Source: JBBQZO01 sp038207625
GTDB lineage: Bacteria > Pseudomonadota > Gammaproteobacteria > Burkholderiales > Burkholderiaceae_D
Direction of reading: 5' to 3'
Length of the DNA: 12,691 bases
Assembly (NCBI GenBank): GCA_038207625.1
Contig: JBBQZO010000067.1
Span: forward strand, 1 to 12,691
The position numbers and the translations under genes were made by a program. The stretch's first letter is position 1. Each line of letters opens with the position of its first letter. The notes beneath the pieces were generated by a model, which saw only the letters and a list, made by a program, of their open reading frames with translations, ran no database searches and had not been told where the DNA came from. Positions 1 to 8,122 of this stretch are shown here, in pieces.

Positions 1-141
1 GGGCCAGTTCCGTCAAGTCTGGTTAGCGCTCGGGGCCGGGCCGCCATTCGGTAGGCGACTTTTTGGTGCCCTGTGCGTCGCCACCATTGTCCGCCCCTTT
101 CATGCTCGGGGGCGAGGACCTCATCCCTCATGAATGGTTAG
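1..141 (+). repeat. Left copy of a 141-bp perfect terminal inverted repeat
   Basis: Bases 1-141 are the exact reverse complement of 12551-12691; identity stops abruptly after GAATGGTTAG at both sites (next bases cccgg here, tgacc at the other end). The repeat is GC-rich and contains small self-complementary stretches such as CTCGGGGGCGAG. One frame (from base 2) stays open for 43 codons until the TGA at 131-133, but I do not recognise the peptide. I looked for integron attC boxes (RYYYAAC and GTTRRRY) and found none. Because the length is exactly 141, this is probably the overlap k-mer of a de Bruijn-graph contig ending in a longer genomic repeat, so the true repeat may extend beyond the window. 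Confidence 0.95.
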
Positions 142-735
142 CCCGGCATGCCTGGCGCGCGCCGGCATTGCCCGGACGGGCAAGCGGGCGTCGCCCCTCG
201 ACCGACCAAAACACCAATGCGTTCGTCACTGGCAGAGCCAGCCCACTTTGCCTGCGCGCCGCAGCGTGCGCCATGCAACGCGCCAGTTCGGATGCGCCGG
301 GTATGCCAATGCCGGTCGCGGCGTTTGTGTGCGGCGGCGCCGCCATCGATCGCGTAACTGCCATAACGGGCGCAATATGCTAGCAGAATCCGCAGCAAAT
401 TGCCGCAAAACAAGTTAGTGTATCCACACTAAATCGCCCGGACGGGGCCAAACATTTCTACGTTACAATTTGAAACAATAACTAGAACGTGCCACTCCAT
501 AGGCCGTCACTGACTATTTTCTTGTTGGGCAGCGCCAGCGATGCCGTCGAAATCGACGCATTTTGTTGACGCTCTTCGCAGCGGCATGTCATCGAATTAC
601 CTAGCCAGATTCAATATCGCCTTAGTTCGCCTAAGCGCCTTCGTATTCTGCTGAATGTCATTCCCTGAGTCCAGAAAAATTACTTTGCCGTAAAGGCAAT
701 GAGACAACCCATATCTATCAATTAGGAAACAACAC
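142..735. other. Gene-free stretch upstream of the outer-membrane protein gene
   Basis: I see no convincing gene. Bases 142-400 are very GC-rich, and short open frames exist on both strands simultaneously, which is typical of non-coding GC-rich DNA; none has a good ribosome site or a recognisable product. The stretch is rich in small inverted repeats: TTGCCCG/CGGGCAA around 168-183, an imperfect ATGC-GTCGA/TCGAC-GCAT at 541-561, CTTAG/CTAAG at 621-635 and TTGCC/GGCAA at 685-699. The 11-mer GCCCGGACGGG occurs twice (170-180 and 436-446). Composition becomes more AT-rich after about 400, as expected for a promoter and leader region, but I cannot place a convincing -35/-10 pair. Confidence 0.6.
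415..432. promoter_or_regulatory. Perfect 7-bp inverted repeat, possible operator
   Basis: TTAGTGT and ACACTAA flank the spacer ATCC, giving an 18-bp dyad at the point where the GC-rich left part gives way to AT-richer DNA. No U-run follows, so it is not an obvious terminator. It could be a regulator-binding site for the gene at 736, about 300 bases downstream, but that distance makes the link weak. Confidence 0.3.
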
Positions 736-1761
736 ATGCGTACTCGTCATTCGATATCCACCCTGCTGGCCGGTTCCGTCTTCCTTGGCGTTTGCACGGC
801 TGCCGTCGCCGCGGAAAATAGCGAAGTGGCCGTACCCATCGGCCTGTGGGGCCTGGATTCGGCGATTTTGCCACCGTCCGGCCTGTACGGCCAGATCGTC
901 ACGCCGAGCTATCGCGCCAACAGCGCCAAAGATTCGAATGGCAACGATGTGTCGTTTAGCCACGCCATTCCCGGCCTGCCACGTGCCGTGACCGGCACCG
1001 TCGAGGCGCACATCAAAGTCGATGCGATCATTCCGAAGCTGGTGTATGTCAGCGCCGACCCTGTCGCAGGCGGACGTATCGGTGCGTATGTCGCCTTGCC
1101 GCTGTTCGAAAAGAGCCGCGACGTTACCGTCACGGTCGACACGGTATTGCCTCTGCCTGCGGCGACCCGCCAGGCGATCGGTCAAGCGGCATCGCTGGCC
1201 TCGAGCGGCACCAAGCGCGGCATCGGCGACGTGGAACTGGCCGCCTTCATCGGCTGGAAATACGAGCATCTCGCATTGCTGGTGGCGATGAACGTCGATC
1301 TGCCAACGGGAAAATACGACAAGACCAGCCAGGTCAATCTGGGCATGAACTCCTACTCGTTCCGTCCTTTGGTGTCGGCCGCCTGGTCCACCGAGTCCGG
1401 ATTCGACTTCGCCGCCTCGCTGTGCTACAACTTTAGCACTGCCAATCGCGACACGGACTACAAGTCGGGCCAGTACGCGCATCTGGAATACATCGGCACC
1501 TACCAGTTCCCGAGCAATCTTAAAGCCGGCCTGCAAGGCTATGTGTTACACCAGACCACCGACGATCGCGATCCTTCTGGCAACAGCCTGGTGCCACTGA
1601 TCAACGGCAACCGGGCGCACGCAGTGGCGCTCGGCCCAGTATTGAGCTACCAAACCGAAGACCTGAAAACCCAGATCGAATTGAAATACCTGCGTGAGAT
1701 CTCGGCGCGTGCCCGTCCCGAAGGCGGCCTGGCAGTGCTGACGTTGAGCCGGCTGTTCTGA
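736..1761 (+). CDS. Outer-membrane protein of the phenol meta-pathway (SphA/MetA) type
   Basis: A 341-residue exported protein. Residues 1-26 form a typical signal peptide (basic MRTRH, hydrophobic core, AVAA cleavage region). The rest alternates short amphipathic segments with Gly/Asn/Asp-rich turns and ends in phenylalanine (SRLF), the usual C-terminal signature of outer-membrane beta-barrels. The motifs GLYGQIV near the mature N-terminus, GDVELAAFIGW and VAMNVDLPTGKYD in the middle match the Phenol_MetA_deg family (PF13557, COG4313), whose members are usually annotated as putative transporters for hydrophobic or aromatic compounds. The substrate cannot be told from sequence, and no catabolic enzymes are nearby. 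The start is supported by AGGA eight bases upstream. The next gene follows after 59 bases without an obvious terminator, so the two are probably co-transcribed. Confidence 0.8.
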   Translation: MRTRHSISTLLAGSVFLGVCTAAVAAENSEVAVPIGLWGLDSAILPPSGLYGQIVTPSYRANSAKDSNGNDVSFSHAIPGLPRAVTGTVEAHIKVDAIIPKLVYVSADPVAGGRIGAYVALPLFEKSRDVTVTVDTVLPLPAATRQAIGQAASLASSGTKRGIGDVELAAFIGWKYEHLALLVAMNVDLPTGKYDKTSQVNLGMNSYSFRPLVSAAWSTESGFDFAASLCYNFSTANRDTDYKSGQYAHLEYIGTYQFPSNLKAGLQGYVLHQTTDDRDPSGNSLVPLINGNRAHAVALGPVLSYQTEDLKTQIELKYLREISARARPEGGLAVLTLSRLF

Positions 1762-1820
1762 AGCCTTACGCCAGCGCACCTACCCTCATGAACAACTCTA
1801 ATCAGATCAAGGGACAGCAC

Positions 1821-2426
1821 ATGACGTCTGGAAACGGTCTTGCCAATTGGCTAAAACGCCTGTGCGGGGCCCTTGTACTGCTCGTTCTTGCCTCGTCGCC
1901 GGTCATGGCCAGCAGCGCGCCTGCAATCACGCATGACGAGAGCATCCAGGTTGACGGCCAGACCTTGTTGCTAAACGGCGCCGGTTTGCACATCATCAAC
2001 CGCACCAAGATCTTCTCGATCGCGTACTACCTGCAAAAGCCGAAGACGACGATGCAGGAAGTGACGGCTTTGCAGGGACCGGTGCGCATCAAGATCGTCA
2101 TGATCAAATCGGTCGCCGGTGACTTGATGAGCCAGCGTTTCCTGGCCGATATGCGCACCAGCACCACTCAGGAAGAACGTGGGCAGTTGTTGCTGCAAAT
2201 CATGATGATGGGTCAGGCGTTTTCCGAAGTGGGCGACTGGAAGGTGGGCGACGTGATGACGATCGACTGGAGCCGCGCCAAGGGCGTCGTACTGCACGCG
2301 AACGGCAAGCTGATCGGCGAGCCGATCAAGGACGACCTGGCGATGAAAGCTATCCTGCGCATCTGGATCGGCGACAACGCGAACGATCCGAAACTCAAAC
2401 GGCAGTTGCTGGGGTCGAAAGAGTAG
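1821..2426 (+). CDS. Chalcone isomerase-like periplasmic protein
   Basis: A 201-residue protein with an N-terminal signal sequence (basic segment NWLKRLCG, hydrophobic core, cleavage near PVMA-SSAP). The mature part matches the bacterial chalcone-isomerase-like family (Chalcone_3, PF16036): an early LLLNGAGLHI segment, FSIAYYLQKP, a hydrophobic KIVMIKSVAGD strand, and a C-terminal helix ending in WIGDNANDPKLKRQLLG, close to the WLG/P..LK..LLG ending typical of the family. Bacterial members are generally not true chalcone isomerases; a lipid or fatty-acid-related periplasmic role is often supposed but unproven. I chose the ATG at 1821 because AAGGGA precedes it by six bases; an in-frame ATG at 1788 has no such site and would bury the signal peptide. 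It probably forms an operon with the gene at 736. Confidence 0.8.
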   Translation: MTSGNGLANWLKRLCGALVLLVLASSPVMASSAPAITHDESIQVDGQTLLLNGAGLHIINRTKIFSIAYYLQKPKTTMQEVTALQGPVRIKIVMIKSVAGDLMSQRFLADMRTSTTQEERGQLLLQIMMMGQAFSEVGDWKVGDVMTIDWSRAKGVVLHANGKLIGEPIKDDLAMKAILRIWIGDNANDPKLKRQLLGSKE

Positions 2427-2453
2427 ACTTTTGCAGCGGCATGGGGTGAGCCA

Positions 2454-2486
2454 GGGCGGCGCCGATAGGATCGCGCCGCCCTTTTT
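2454..2486 (+). terminator. Rho-independent terminator
   Basis: GGGCGGCGC (2454-2462) pairs perfectly with GCGCCGCCC (2473-2481) around a 10-base loop and is followed at once by TTTTT (2482-2486). It lies 28 bases after the chalcone-isomerase-like gene and should end the 736-2426 transcript. Confidence 0.9.
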
Positions 2487-2739
2487 ACGTCAGCCGCGGC
2501 GGCCTTTTCCAAATCGATCTTGCATGGCATACGCCGGCTGGCATACGGGGCCAGCGGCCAAGCAAGCGATCACATCGCCAGCACCTTGGCGCCGCCGCGC
2601 GCCAAGCGCGCCTTGTGCGCCTGGCCAAGCGATGCGGCGGCGCTGTGCTGCGTTCGCAGCAGCGCATTGGGATGTCGTCGCCCGGCGATATTTTCAGTCA
2701 TAATCGCAGCCATTGCCCCATCCGCGCAGGAGCCGTCCC
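2487..2739. other. Intergenic region between the terminator and the fusion gene
   Basis: No gene seen; open frames here lack ribosome sites. It holds a direct repeat of GGCATACG (about 2524 and 2540) and a hairpin TGCTGCG/CGCAGCA at 2646-2661 with no U-run. A CATAAT at 2699-2704, 36 bases before the next start, could be a -10 element, but no well-spaced -35 is visible. Confidence 0.4.
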
Positions 2740-4596
2740 ATGAGTATCGACTGGATTCCGTTTGACGTGATGGACGTCGGCACGCGCAAGCTGGTCCGAT
2801 GGATTCATCCGGGATCCCAACAACGTTTCTTGGAACCGTTTTTCCAACAATCGATTCAAGCGCTGATCGCCGCCAACGCGGCGCAAAAGCTGGCCCCACT
2901 TGAGCAACTGGCGGACGTGGCGCCGCGCAAGGCGCCGGCCGGCTTCATCTTTCATGTATCGCGCTGCGGGTCCACGCTGGCCAGCCGCAGCTTGGCGGCC
3001 GTGTCCAGGCACATCGTCATCGCCGAAGCGGGCCCGATCAATCAACTGCTGCTGATGGAGGGCCTGGACCAGCGGCACAAGTGGCAGCTGGTAAAAGGGC
3101 TGATTCACGCCCTGTGTGGAACGGCGCAAGGCACTGCCTGCATTGTGAAAATGAGCAGCTGGAATCTGCTGTTTCTGGAACAGATACGGGCACTCTTCCC
3201 CACCACGCCTTGGACCTTCCTGTATCGTGAGCCAGGCGAGGTGCTGCGTTCACTGACGGCCGAGGCACCGAACTGGGCCGGCAACCCGACACTGGCGCGT
3301 CTGGTCGGCACGCCGCACAGCGCTGAGGGGCCGCTTATGCTGCATGCGCTGGAAAACATGTTTCGGGCGCCCTTGGCGCATATCGACCGACTGGCACTGC
3401 CGCTCAACTATACGCAACTGCCAACGGCGATCATGGACATTGCCAGCCACTTCGGTCTGGCGCTCGATGCGTTGGAGCAGCAGCAAGTGGCGCGGGCCTG
3501 GCAATACGATGCCAAACAATCCGGCCAGGTTCCCTTCGTGGTGCGCGGGCGTGCGCCCTTGCCCACCGTACCTGGCGATGCCATGGCACCGCTTGCGCTG
3601 CTCTATCAGCAGTGGGAACAGTACAGGTCCGAGCGCGCGCAGCCTGGCCCGATGACGGGCGACGCCCCCGCCGGCAGCGGTTTGCCAGCGCGTGGCGAAC
3701 CGTCATCCGCGCCCCCGCGCGAGGCCAAGGTGGCTACCGACCAGCTGATGGCAGATCACACCAGCGCCGTGCGGAAAATGGCCATGTCGATCCGGCGCGA
3801 CCAGCGATTGTTGCGTTTATTGGACGCCCACCGGCTCGCGCTGCCCGATTCCGACCTGCTGGGCAATATCTATCGCCGCCAAGGCGCGCTCGGCGCCGCG
3901 TCGGCGGAGTTTGTTCGTCTGCATGCGAACGGCAAAGGCTCGCCCACCGGCGCGATCTTTCGCGCCATGTCCCAGCGGGTGCGCGGTCCGGCCCGGATGC
4001 CGGAGAGCGAATTCGCAGCGGCGCCATTTGCGATCCTGGAACAATTTTTGGGCAGCGACGCCAACCAAGGTTTGCTCACTGACGCGATCGCCAAGCGCAA
4101 TCAGTTCCGCCCGACCGAGCTGCAAAATTCGGATCAATACGGCCGCGCGCAGCGCACCAATCTGGTCACCTACGACCTGGGGGCGTGGGGCGACAGCATG
4201 CGCGCCTTGGTCAACGAACAGCTGGCCTTGGTGTGCGAGCGCCTGAATATGCCGCTCTTCACGAGTGCGTTCATTCAACTAAAAATAGCCGCCTATTTGA
4301 ATGGCGACTATTTCAACGCGCATCAGGACAACGGGAAAGACCAGCGGGACCGGAAGATCAGTTTTGTCTACTATTTTAATCAACAGCCAAAGCCCTATAC
4401 CGGGGGCGACCTGCTGCTGTACGACAGCCGGTTTGCGCCGCGCGCCTATGTGCGCAGCCTGTATACCCGGGTGATCCCGCAAAATGACAGCATCATTTTC
4501 TTTCCGAGCGAGTACTTTCACGAGGTCACGCCGGTCACGACGCGCGATCCGGCCTTCGCAGCGAGTCGCTTCACGATCGCCGGCCACATCGGCTAA
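2740..4596 (+). CDS. Sulfotransferase-like / Fe(II)-2-oxoglutarate dioxygenase fusion protein
   Basis: A 618-residue two-domain protein. The N-terminal half looks like a PAPS-dependent sulfotransferase: a P-loop-like FHVSRCGSTL (residues 71-80, phosphosulfate-binding loop) and FLYREPGEVLRSL (about 160-172), with Arg163 and Ser171 in the spacing of the 3'-phosphate-binding site. A low-complexity Pro/Gly/Ala linker follows around residues 305-330. The C-terminal domain (about 430-618) is a prolyl-4-hydroxylase-type double-stranded beta-helix: iron ligands H528-x-D530 in NAHQDNG, H594 in FHEV, and Arg610 in SRFTIAGHI as the likely 2-oxoglutarate anchor, with TGGDLLLYD between. All catalytic positions are present. 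The ATG at 2740 is chosen because AGGAG lies eight bases upstream; an alternative start at 2713 lacks one. There is no signal peptide, so it is probably cytoplasmic. The substrate is unknown; modification of a protein or small metabolite is inference. Confidence 0.78.
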   Translation: MSIDWIPFDVMDVGTRKLVRWIHPGSQQRFLEPFFQQSIQALIAANAAQKLAPLEQLADVAPRKAPAGFIFHVSRCGSTLASRSLAAVSRHIVIAEAGPINQLLLMEGLDQRHKWQLVKGLIHALCGTAQGTACIVKMSSWNLLFLEQIRALFPTTPWTFLYREPGEVLRSLTAEAPNWAGNPTLARLVGTPHSAEGPLMLHALENMFRAPLAHIDRLALPLNYTQLPTAIMDIASHFGLALDALEQQQVARAWQYDAKQSGQVPFVVRGRAPLPTVPGDAMAPLALLYQQWEQYRSERAQPGPMTGDAPAGSGLPARGEPSSAPPREAKVATDQLMADHTSAVRKMAMSIRRDQRLLRLLDAHRLALPDSDLLGNIYRRQGALGAASAEFVRLHANGKGSPTGAIFRAMSQRVRGPARMPESEFAAAPFAILEQFLGSDANQGLLTDAIAKRNQFRPTELQNSDQYGRAQRTNLVTYDLGAWGDSMRALVNEQLALVCERLNMPLFTSAFIQLKIAAYLNGDYFNAHQDNGKDQRDRKISFVYYFNQQPKPYTGGDLLLYDSRFAPRAYVRSLYTRVIPQNDSIIFFPSEYFHEVTPVTTRDPAFAASRFTIAGHIG

Positions 4597-4809
4597 GCGG
4601 CGTGGCGCCACCGCCTACTGCCGCGCGTAATCGACAACTATTTTTCGGGCCAGGGACAAAATCAAGATGCCGCCATGCAATACTGACGAGCACTTCGCAC
4701 GCGCTGCGCCTGCCTGTCGTCTGCGCCGCCCGCTTGCTGTGCGCTGAGTCATTCCGGGGCGTCACGCGCGTCGTTGGCCGCCAATCACTATTTGACACAA
4801 GGTTCGCCC

Positions 4810-7563
4810 ATGCCCATGCCACTGCTGCCGCACAACGCGCATGAAGTCATTGTCATCGATGCCGGCATTCCGGACTGGCAAACGCTGGTCGCCAATCTCA
4901 ACGCCGACACGTCGATCATCCTGCTGCCGCCGGGCGGCAACGGACTGGCGGCACTGGCGCACGCGCTGGACGACTACGGCAGCATCGATGCGCTGCACCT
5001 GTTCAGCCATGGCTCGGACGGACAACTGCATCTGGGCGACTTGCGCCTGAACAGCGCCAATCTGGCCGAGCAAAGCGTCGCCCTGGCGCAGATCGCCAGT
5101 CATTTCACGGCCAACTCGGATCTGCTGCTGTACGGCTGCAATCTGGCGCAGGACGCGCGCGGGGAGGCATTCATTCATGCGCTGTCCCAGACACTGAACA
5201 ATGTCGTGGTGGCCGCCTCGAACGACAAGACCGGCGCGGCGGCCTTGGGCGGGGACTGGGATCTGGAGTATTGGACCGGGCAAATCCACACGCTGCCGCC
5301 GTTTGCCGCCGAGGACATCGTCCACTACAACGCCGCCACCTTCACCGACGATGGCCTGCCCCCGTCGTTGCCCACGCCGGACAAGCCTGTGCTGGCGGTC
5401 GCCAGCGACACAGGCTACCTGCACACCGACAATATCACCAGTGCCACCGTGCTTAGCCTGTCCGGCACCGGCGCTTTGGCCGACACCACGATCAGACTGT
5501 TTGACGGGACCACCGAGCTCGCCAGCGCGACAGCCGACGGCAGCGGCAACTGGTCCGTCGACACGCCGACACTGGCCGCTGGCGTGCACGCCTTCATCGT
5601 CTATGTGTATTCGGCCGACACGTACGGGCCGGCCTCCGACACCCTCAGTGTGACCATCGACACGAGCGCTCCGCGCGCGCAGGGCGTGCCGAGACTGGCC
5701 GCGCGCAGCGACAGCGGCGTAGCCAATGACGACCTGACCAACGACACCACCCCGAGCATCACCGGTGTCGCCGAGGCCAACGCCACGGTGCGCTTGTACG
5801 ATACGGACGGTGTGACGCAACTGGCGAGCGCCAGTGCAGACGGCAGCGGGAACTGGAGCGTCGTGTCCGCCCCATTGAGCACCGGCACGCACAGCTTGAC
5901 CGTCACACTCACCGACGCGGCGGGCAATCTCTCGGGCGGCAGCGGCGTACTGACGCTGGGCATCGACCCCATCGCACCGTCGGCGCCCCCGGCGCCCCGC
6001 CTGGCCGGCGCCAGCGACAGCGGGATCACGGGCGATAACGCGACGGACATCAGCACGCCGCTGATCACCGGCACCGGCGAGCCCAACGCCACCGTCAAGT
6101 TGTATGACGGCGACGCCGGCACACTGCTCGGCAGTGCACTGGTTGACGACGCCGGCAACTGGCACATTACCAGCACCGAACTGGCGATCGGCGCGCACAG
6201 CCTGCGCGCGCGCCAGACCGATGCCGCCGGCAACGGCTCACCCGCGGGCGAGCCGCTTGCGCTGACCATCGCAGCGCCGCCAGTGCCGCTCATCGTCGAT
6301 GGCGTACCCGTCACCACCGAACCAGTCACGCTGCCCGGCGGCGCCATCGGCACCGCCACCGTGGTGCCGATCGTCTCATCCGGGCCGCCCGCCCCCGACG
6401 GCGCGCACATTGCGCTGGCCTACGCCGGTGCGACGCCGCTGCTGCAAGCGCTGCTTACGCCCGGCTATGGCCTGAGCAGCAGCGGCGCTCCCAGTGCGCC
6501 GGCCGGCGCCTCGCTGGCGCAACTGACCGAGGCCATCCTGGCCGCCACACCCGCGCTATCGGCCGCCGACCAGATGCATCTGACCAGCAACGGGCAGTCG
6601 TTTCTGCATGCGCTGGCGGCCGGCGTGCCGCTGCTGGTGCAAACCGTGGTCCCGATCAGCAGCGTCAGCGCTCCCGACGGCAGCCTGACCTTGACCGGCA
6701 CCAGCAGCGCAAGCCAGCACACGGCGCTGGTGATCGATGCCAGCCAACTGGCGCCAGGCAGCAAGATCGTCCTGCAGGCGGTCGACTTCGCGGCCATTGT
6801 GGGCGCCGCCGATGTGAGCGGCGCGACACCCGGCCAAGTGCTCAGCGGCGACTTCTCCAATCAGCATTTCACCGTTGCGGCCAGTGCGGGCAGCGCCGTG
6901 TTTGCCGGCGCCGGAGACGATACATTGTCGCTGGCGCCGGCTGCAGCGCTGGTCCGACCAGCCGTCCTCGTCCCGGCAGCGGGCCCGGTGCCCGATTTGA
7001 GCGCTGCGCTGCTGCTGCATGGCGGCAGCGGCGCCGATACGCTGACGCTTAACGGTTTGCGCAGCGACTACACCTTGCAAACCCATGACGGCTATGCGGT
7101 GCTCAGCACGCTTGCCCAGCCGACAGTAGTCACCGTGCTGATCAACGTTGAAACGCTGACGTTTTCCGATCTGACGGTGACGCTCGACAGTCGCGGCGCG
7201 CTGTGCGTGCTGGCCGGTGTGTACCAGGACATGCTGGGCCGCCAGCCCGACTGGCTCGGCTTTGATTTCTGGGGCCAGGCCGAACACAACGGCGCCAGCC
7301 TGGGGCAGATCGCGCTGAACATCCTCACTTCGCCCGAGTCACAGGCGCGCCATCAAGTGCTCAACGGCGACAACGGCCACGATGTCGAACTGCTGTACCA
7401 AACCGTATTCGCCCGCCACAGCGACGCCGGCGGCTTCGCGTTCTGGGTCGGGCAGATGGACCGCGGCGCCACGCTGGCGCAGGTTGCCGACGCGTTCTTG
7501 CATTCGACAGAAATTGTCGGCCACAGCATTGCGCCGACCGGATGGAATTTCGTGATCGGGTAG
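4810..7563 (+). CDS. DUF4347 / Ig-like repeat / DUF4214 protein
   Basis: A 917-residue modular protein. Residues about 10-175 match DUF4347, with HLFSHGSDG (H67) and LLLYGCNLA (C110) followed by GGDWDLEYW; the His and Cys placement recalls caspase-like folds, which is inference. Three Ig-like repeats of 98-105 residues follow (about 191-288, 289-393, 394-491), each carrying an N-A/T-T-V-R/K-L-Y/F-D strand and D-x-G-N-W; the inner ones end in TDAAGN. A linker with single RTX-like turns (GAGDDTL near 701, GGSGADTL near 738) leads to DUF4214 (about 800-905), itself two half-repeats: VYQDMLGRQPDWLGFDFW and LYQTVFARHSDAGGFAFW. There is no N-terminal signal peptide. Proteins of this build are often large surface or type-I-secreted proteins, so export by that route is plausible but unproven. 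The ATG at 4810 has AAGG seven bases upstream; an upstream TTG at 4774 does not. Confidence 0.85.
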   Translation: MPMPLLPHNAHEVIVIDAGIPDWQTLVANLNADTSIILLPPGGNGLAALAHALDDYGSIDALHLFSHGSDGQLHLGDLRLNSANLAEQSVALAQIASHFTANSDLLLYGCNLAQDARGEAFIHALSQTLNNVVVAASNDKTGAAALGGDWDLEYWTGQIHTLPPFAAEDIVHYNAATFTDDGLPPSLPTPDKPVLAVASDTGYLHTDNITSATVLSLSGTGALADTTIRLFDGTTELASATADGSGNWSVDTPTLAAGVHAFIVYVYSADTYGPASDTLSVTIDTSAPRAQGVPRLAARSDSGVANDDLTNDTTPSITGVAEANATVRLYDTDGVTQLASASADGSGNWSVVSAPLSTGTHSLTVTLTDAAGNLSGGSGVLTLGIDPIAPSAPPAPRLAGASDSGITGDNATDISTPLITGTGEPNATVKLYDGDAGTLLGSALVDDAGNWHITSTELAIGAHSLRARQTDAAGNGSPAGEPLALTIAAPPVPLIVDGVPVTTEPVTLPGGAIGTATVVPIVSSGPPAPDGAHIALAYAGATPLLQALLTPGYGLSSSGAPSAPAGASLAQLTEAILAATPALSAADQMHLTSNGQSFLHALAAGVPLLVQTVVPISSVSAPDGSLTLTGTSSASQHTALVIDASQLAPGSKIVLQAVDFAAIVGAADVSGATPGQVLSGDFSNQHFTVAASAGSAVFAGAGDDTLSLAPAAALVRPAVLVPAAGPVPDLSAALLLHGGSGADTLTLNGLRSDYTLQTHDGYAVLSTLAQPTVVTVLINVETLTFSDLTVTLDSRGALCVLAGVYQDMLGRQPDWLGFDFWGQAEHNGASLGQIALNILTSPESQARHQVLNGDNGHDVELLYQTVFARHSDAGGFAFWVGQMDRGATLAQVADAFLHSTEIVGHSIAPTGWNFVIG

Positions 7564-7599
7564 CTTGCGTTATGATGTGGCCTGATCCATGACATCGAT

Positions 7600-7624
7600 G
7601 CACACCGGCGCAGCGCCGCTGTGC
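7600..7624 (+). other. 25-bp near-perfect palindrome between genes
   Basis: GCACACCGGCGC and GCGCCGCTGTGC form a 12-bp inverted repeat with one mismatch around a single A. It lies 37 bases after the stop of the large Ig-like protein and 43 bases before the GTG start of the next gene. No U-run follows, so it is a hairpin of uncertain role: an RNA stabiliser, a weak terminator or an operator. Confidence 0.45.
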
Positions 7625-7666
7625 CTGTACATGGGATTTGGCTGTCAACACTTCAAGGATACTGCC

Positions 7667-8122
7667 GTGCATCTTCTCTCGACTTTTCGTCTTGCATGTT
7701 TCGCCGGCGCGCTGGGATTGGGCCTGAACGCCCACGCCGACAGCTTCGCCTCATCCGCATCGAGCGCCGGCTCCGCTTCCAGCGGCAGCGTTTCGACGTC
7801 CTTGCACGGCTCGAGCGACAGTTCGACCGGCGGACACAAGACCGCCGACGGCGCCTATCACATCATCGACATCGTCCAGTCGCCTGAACGTGCCAACACG
7901 ACGCGCGTGACCATGCAAGGCGAGCAGCCGCAACAGCGCATCGTGCTCGATCTGCCCCAACACACCTTCGACCAACAACGCCTTGGCAAGGGCGACCTGG
8001 TGTACGCGCAAAACCGAGTGTATGGGATCGAGTTTGCCCGCAACGATACCCGCGCAGCGTTCTTCCTGGTGCTGGCCGACGCGTGGTACGACGAGCTGGC
8101 TGCGCGCCCCGTCGGCATTTGA
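7667..8122 (+). CDS. Exported hypothetical protein, Ser-rich N-terminus
   Basis: A 151-residue protein with a signal peptide (hydrophobic FRLACFAGALGLGL, cleavage near AHA-DS). The mature N-terminus is a flexible Ser/Gly/Ala stretch of about 40 residues (SSASSAGSASSG and similar). The C-terminal part holds a compact conserved-looking domain with YHIIDIV, RIVLDLPQ, GDLVYAQNRVYGIEFA and FFLVLADAWYDEL. I do not recognise a named family. The start is GTG at 7667, chosen because AAGGA lies eight bases upstream and because it places the signal peptide at the N-terminus; in-frame ATG codons upstream have no ribosome site. Its stop overlaps the start of the DUF2145 gene, implying coupled translation and a shared role in the envelope. 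Confidence 0.7.
   Translation: MHLLSTFRLACFAGALGLGLNAHADSFASSASSAGSASSGSVSTSLHGSSDSSTGGHKTADGAYHIIDIVQSPERANTTRVTMQGEQPQQRIVLDLPQHTFDQQRLGKGDLVYAQNRVYGIEFARNDTRAAFFLVLADAWYDELAARPVGI

Noticed and set aside
1..141. Integron attC site in the terminal repeat, suggested by GGTTAG occurring near 20 and at the 141 boundary
   Set aside because: The required RYYYAAC and GTTRRRY boxes are not present in either orientation, and no integrase gene is in the window.
63..418. Several overlapping open frames on both strands in the GC-rich left end
   Set aside because: They overlap each other in most frames, lack ribosome sites, are rich in Arg/Ala/Pro as expected from GC-rich non-coding DNA, and partly run through the terminal repeat.
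718..1536. Long minus-strand open frame opposite the outer-membrane protein gene (272 codons)
   Set aside because: It is a mirror of the real gene's codon pattern in GC-rich DNA; the plus-strand product has a signal peptide, family motifs and a ribosome site.
4762..6198. Long minus-strand open frame opposite the Ig-like protein gene (478 codons)
   Set aside because: Its Gly/Arg/Gln/Val-rich low-complexity translation is the antisense shadow of repetitive GC-rich codons; the plus strand carries clear DUF4347 and Ig motifs.
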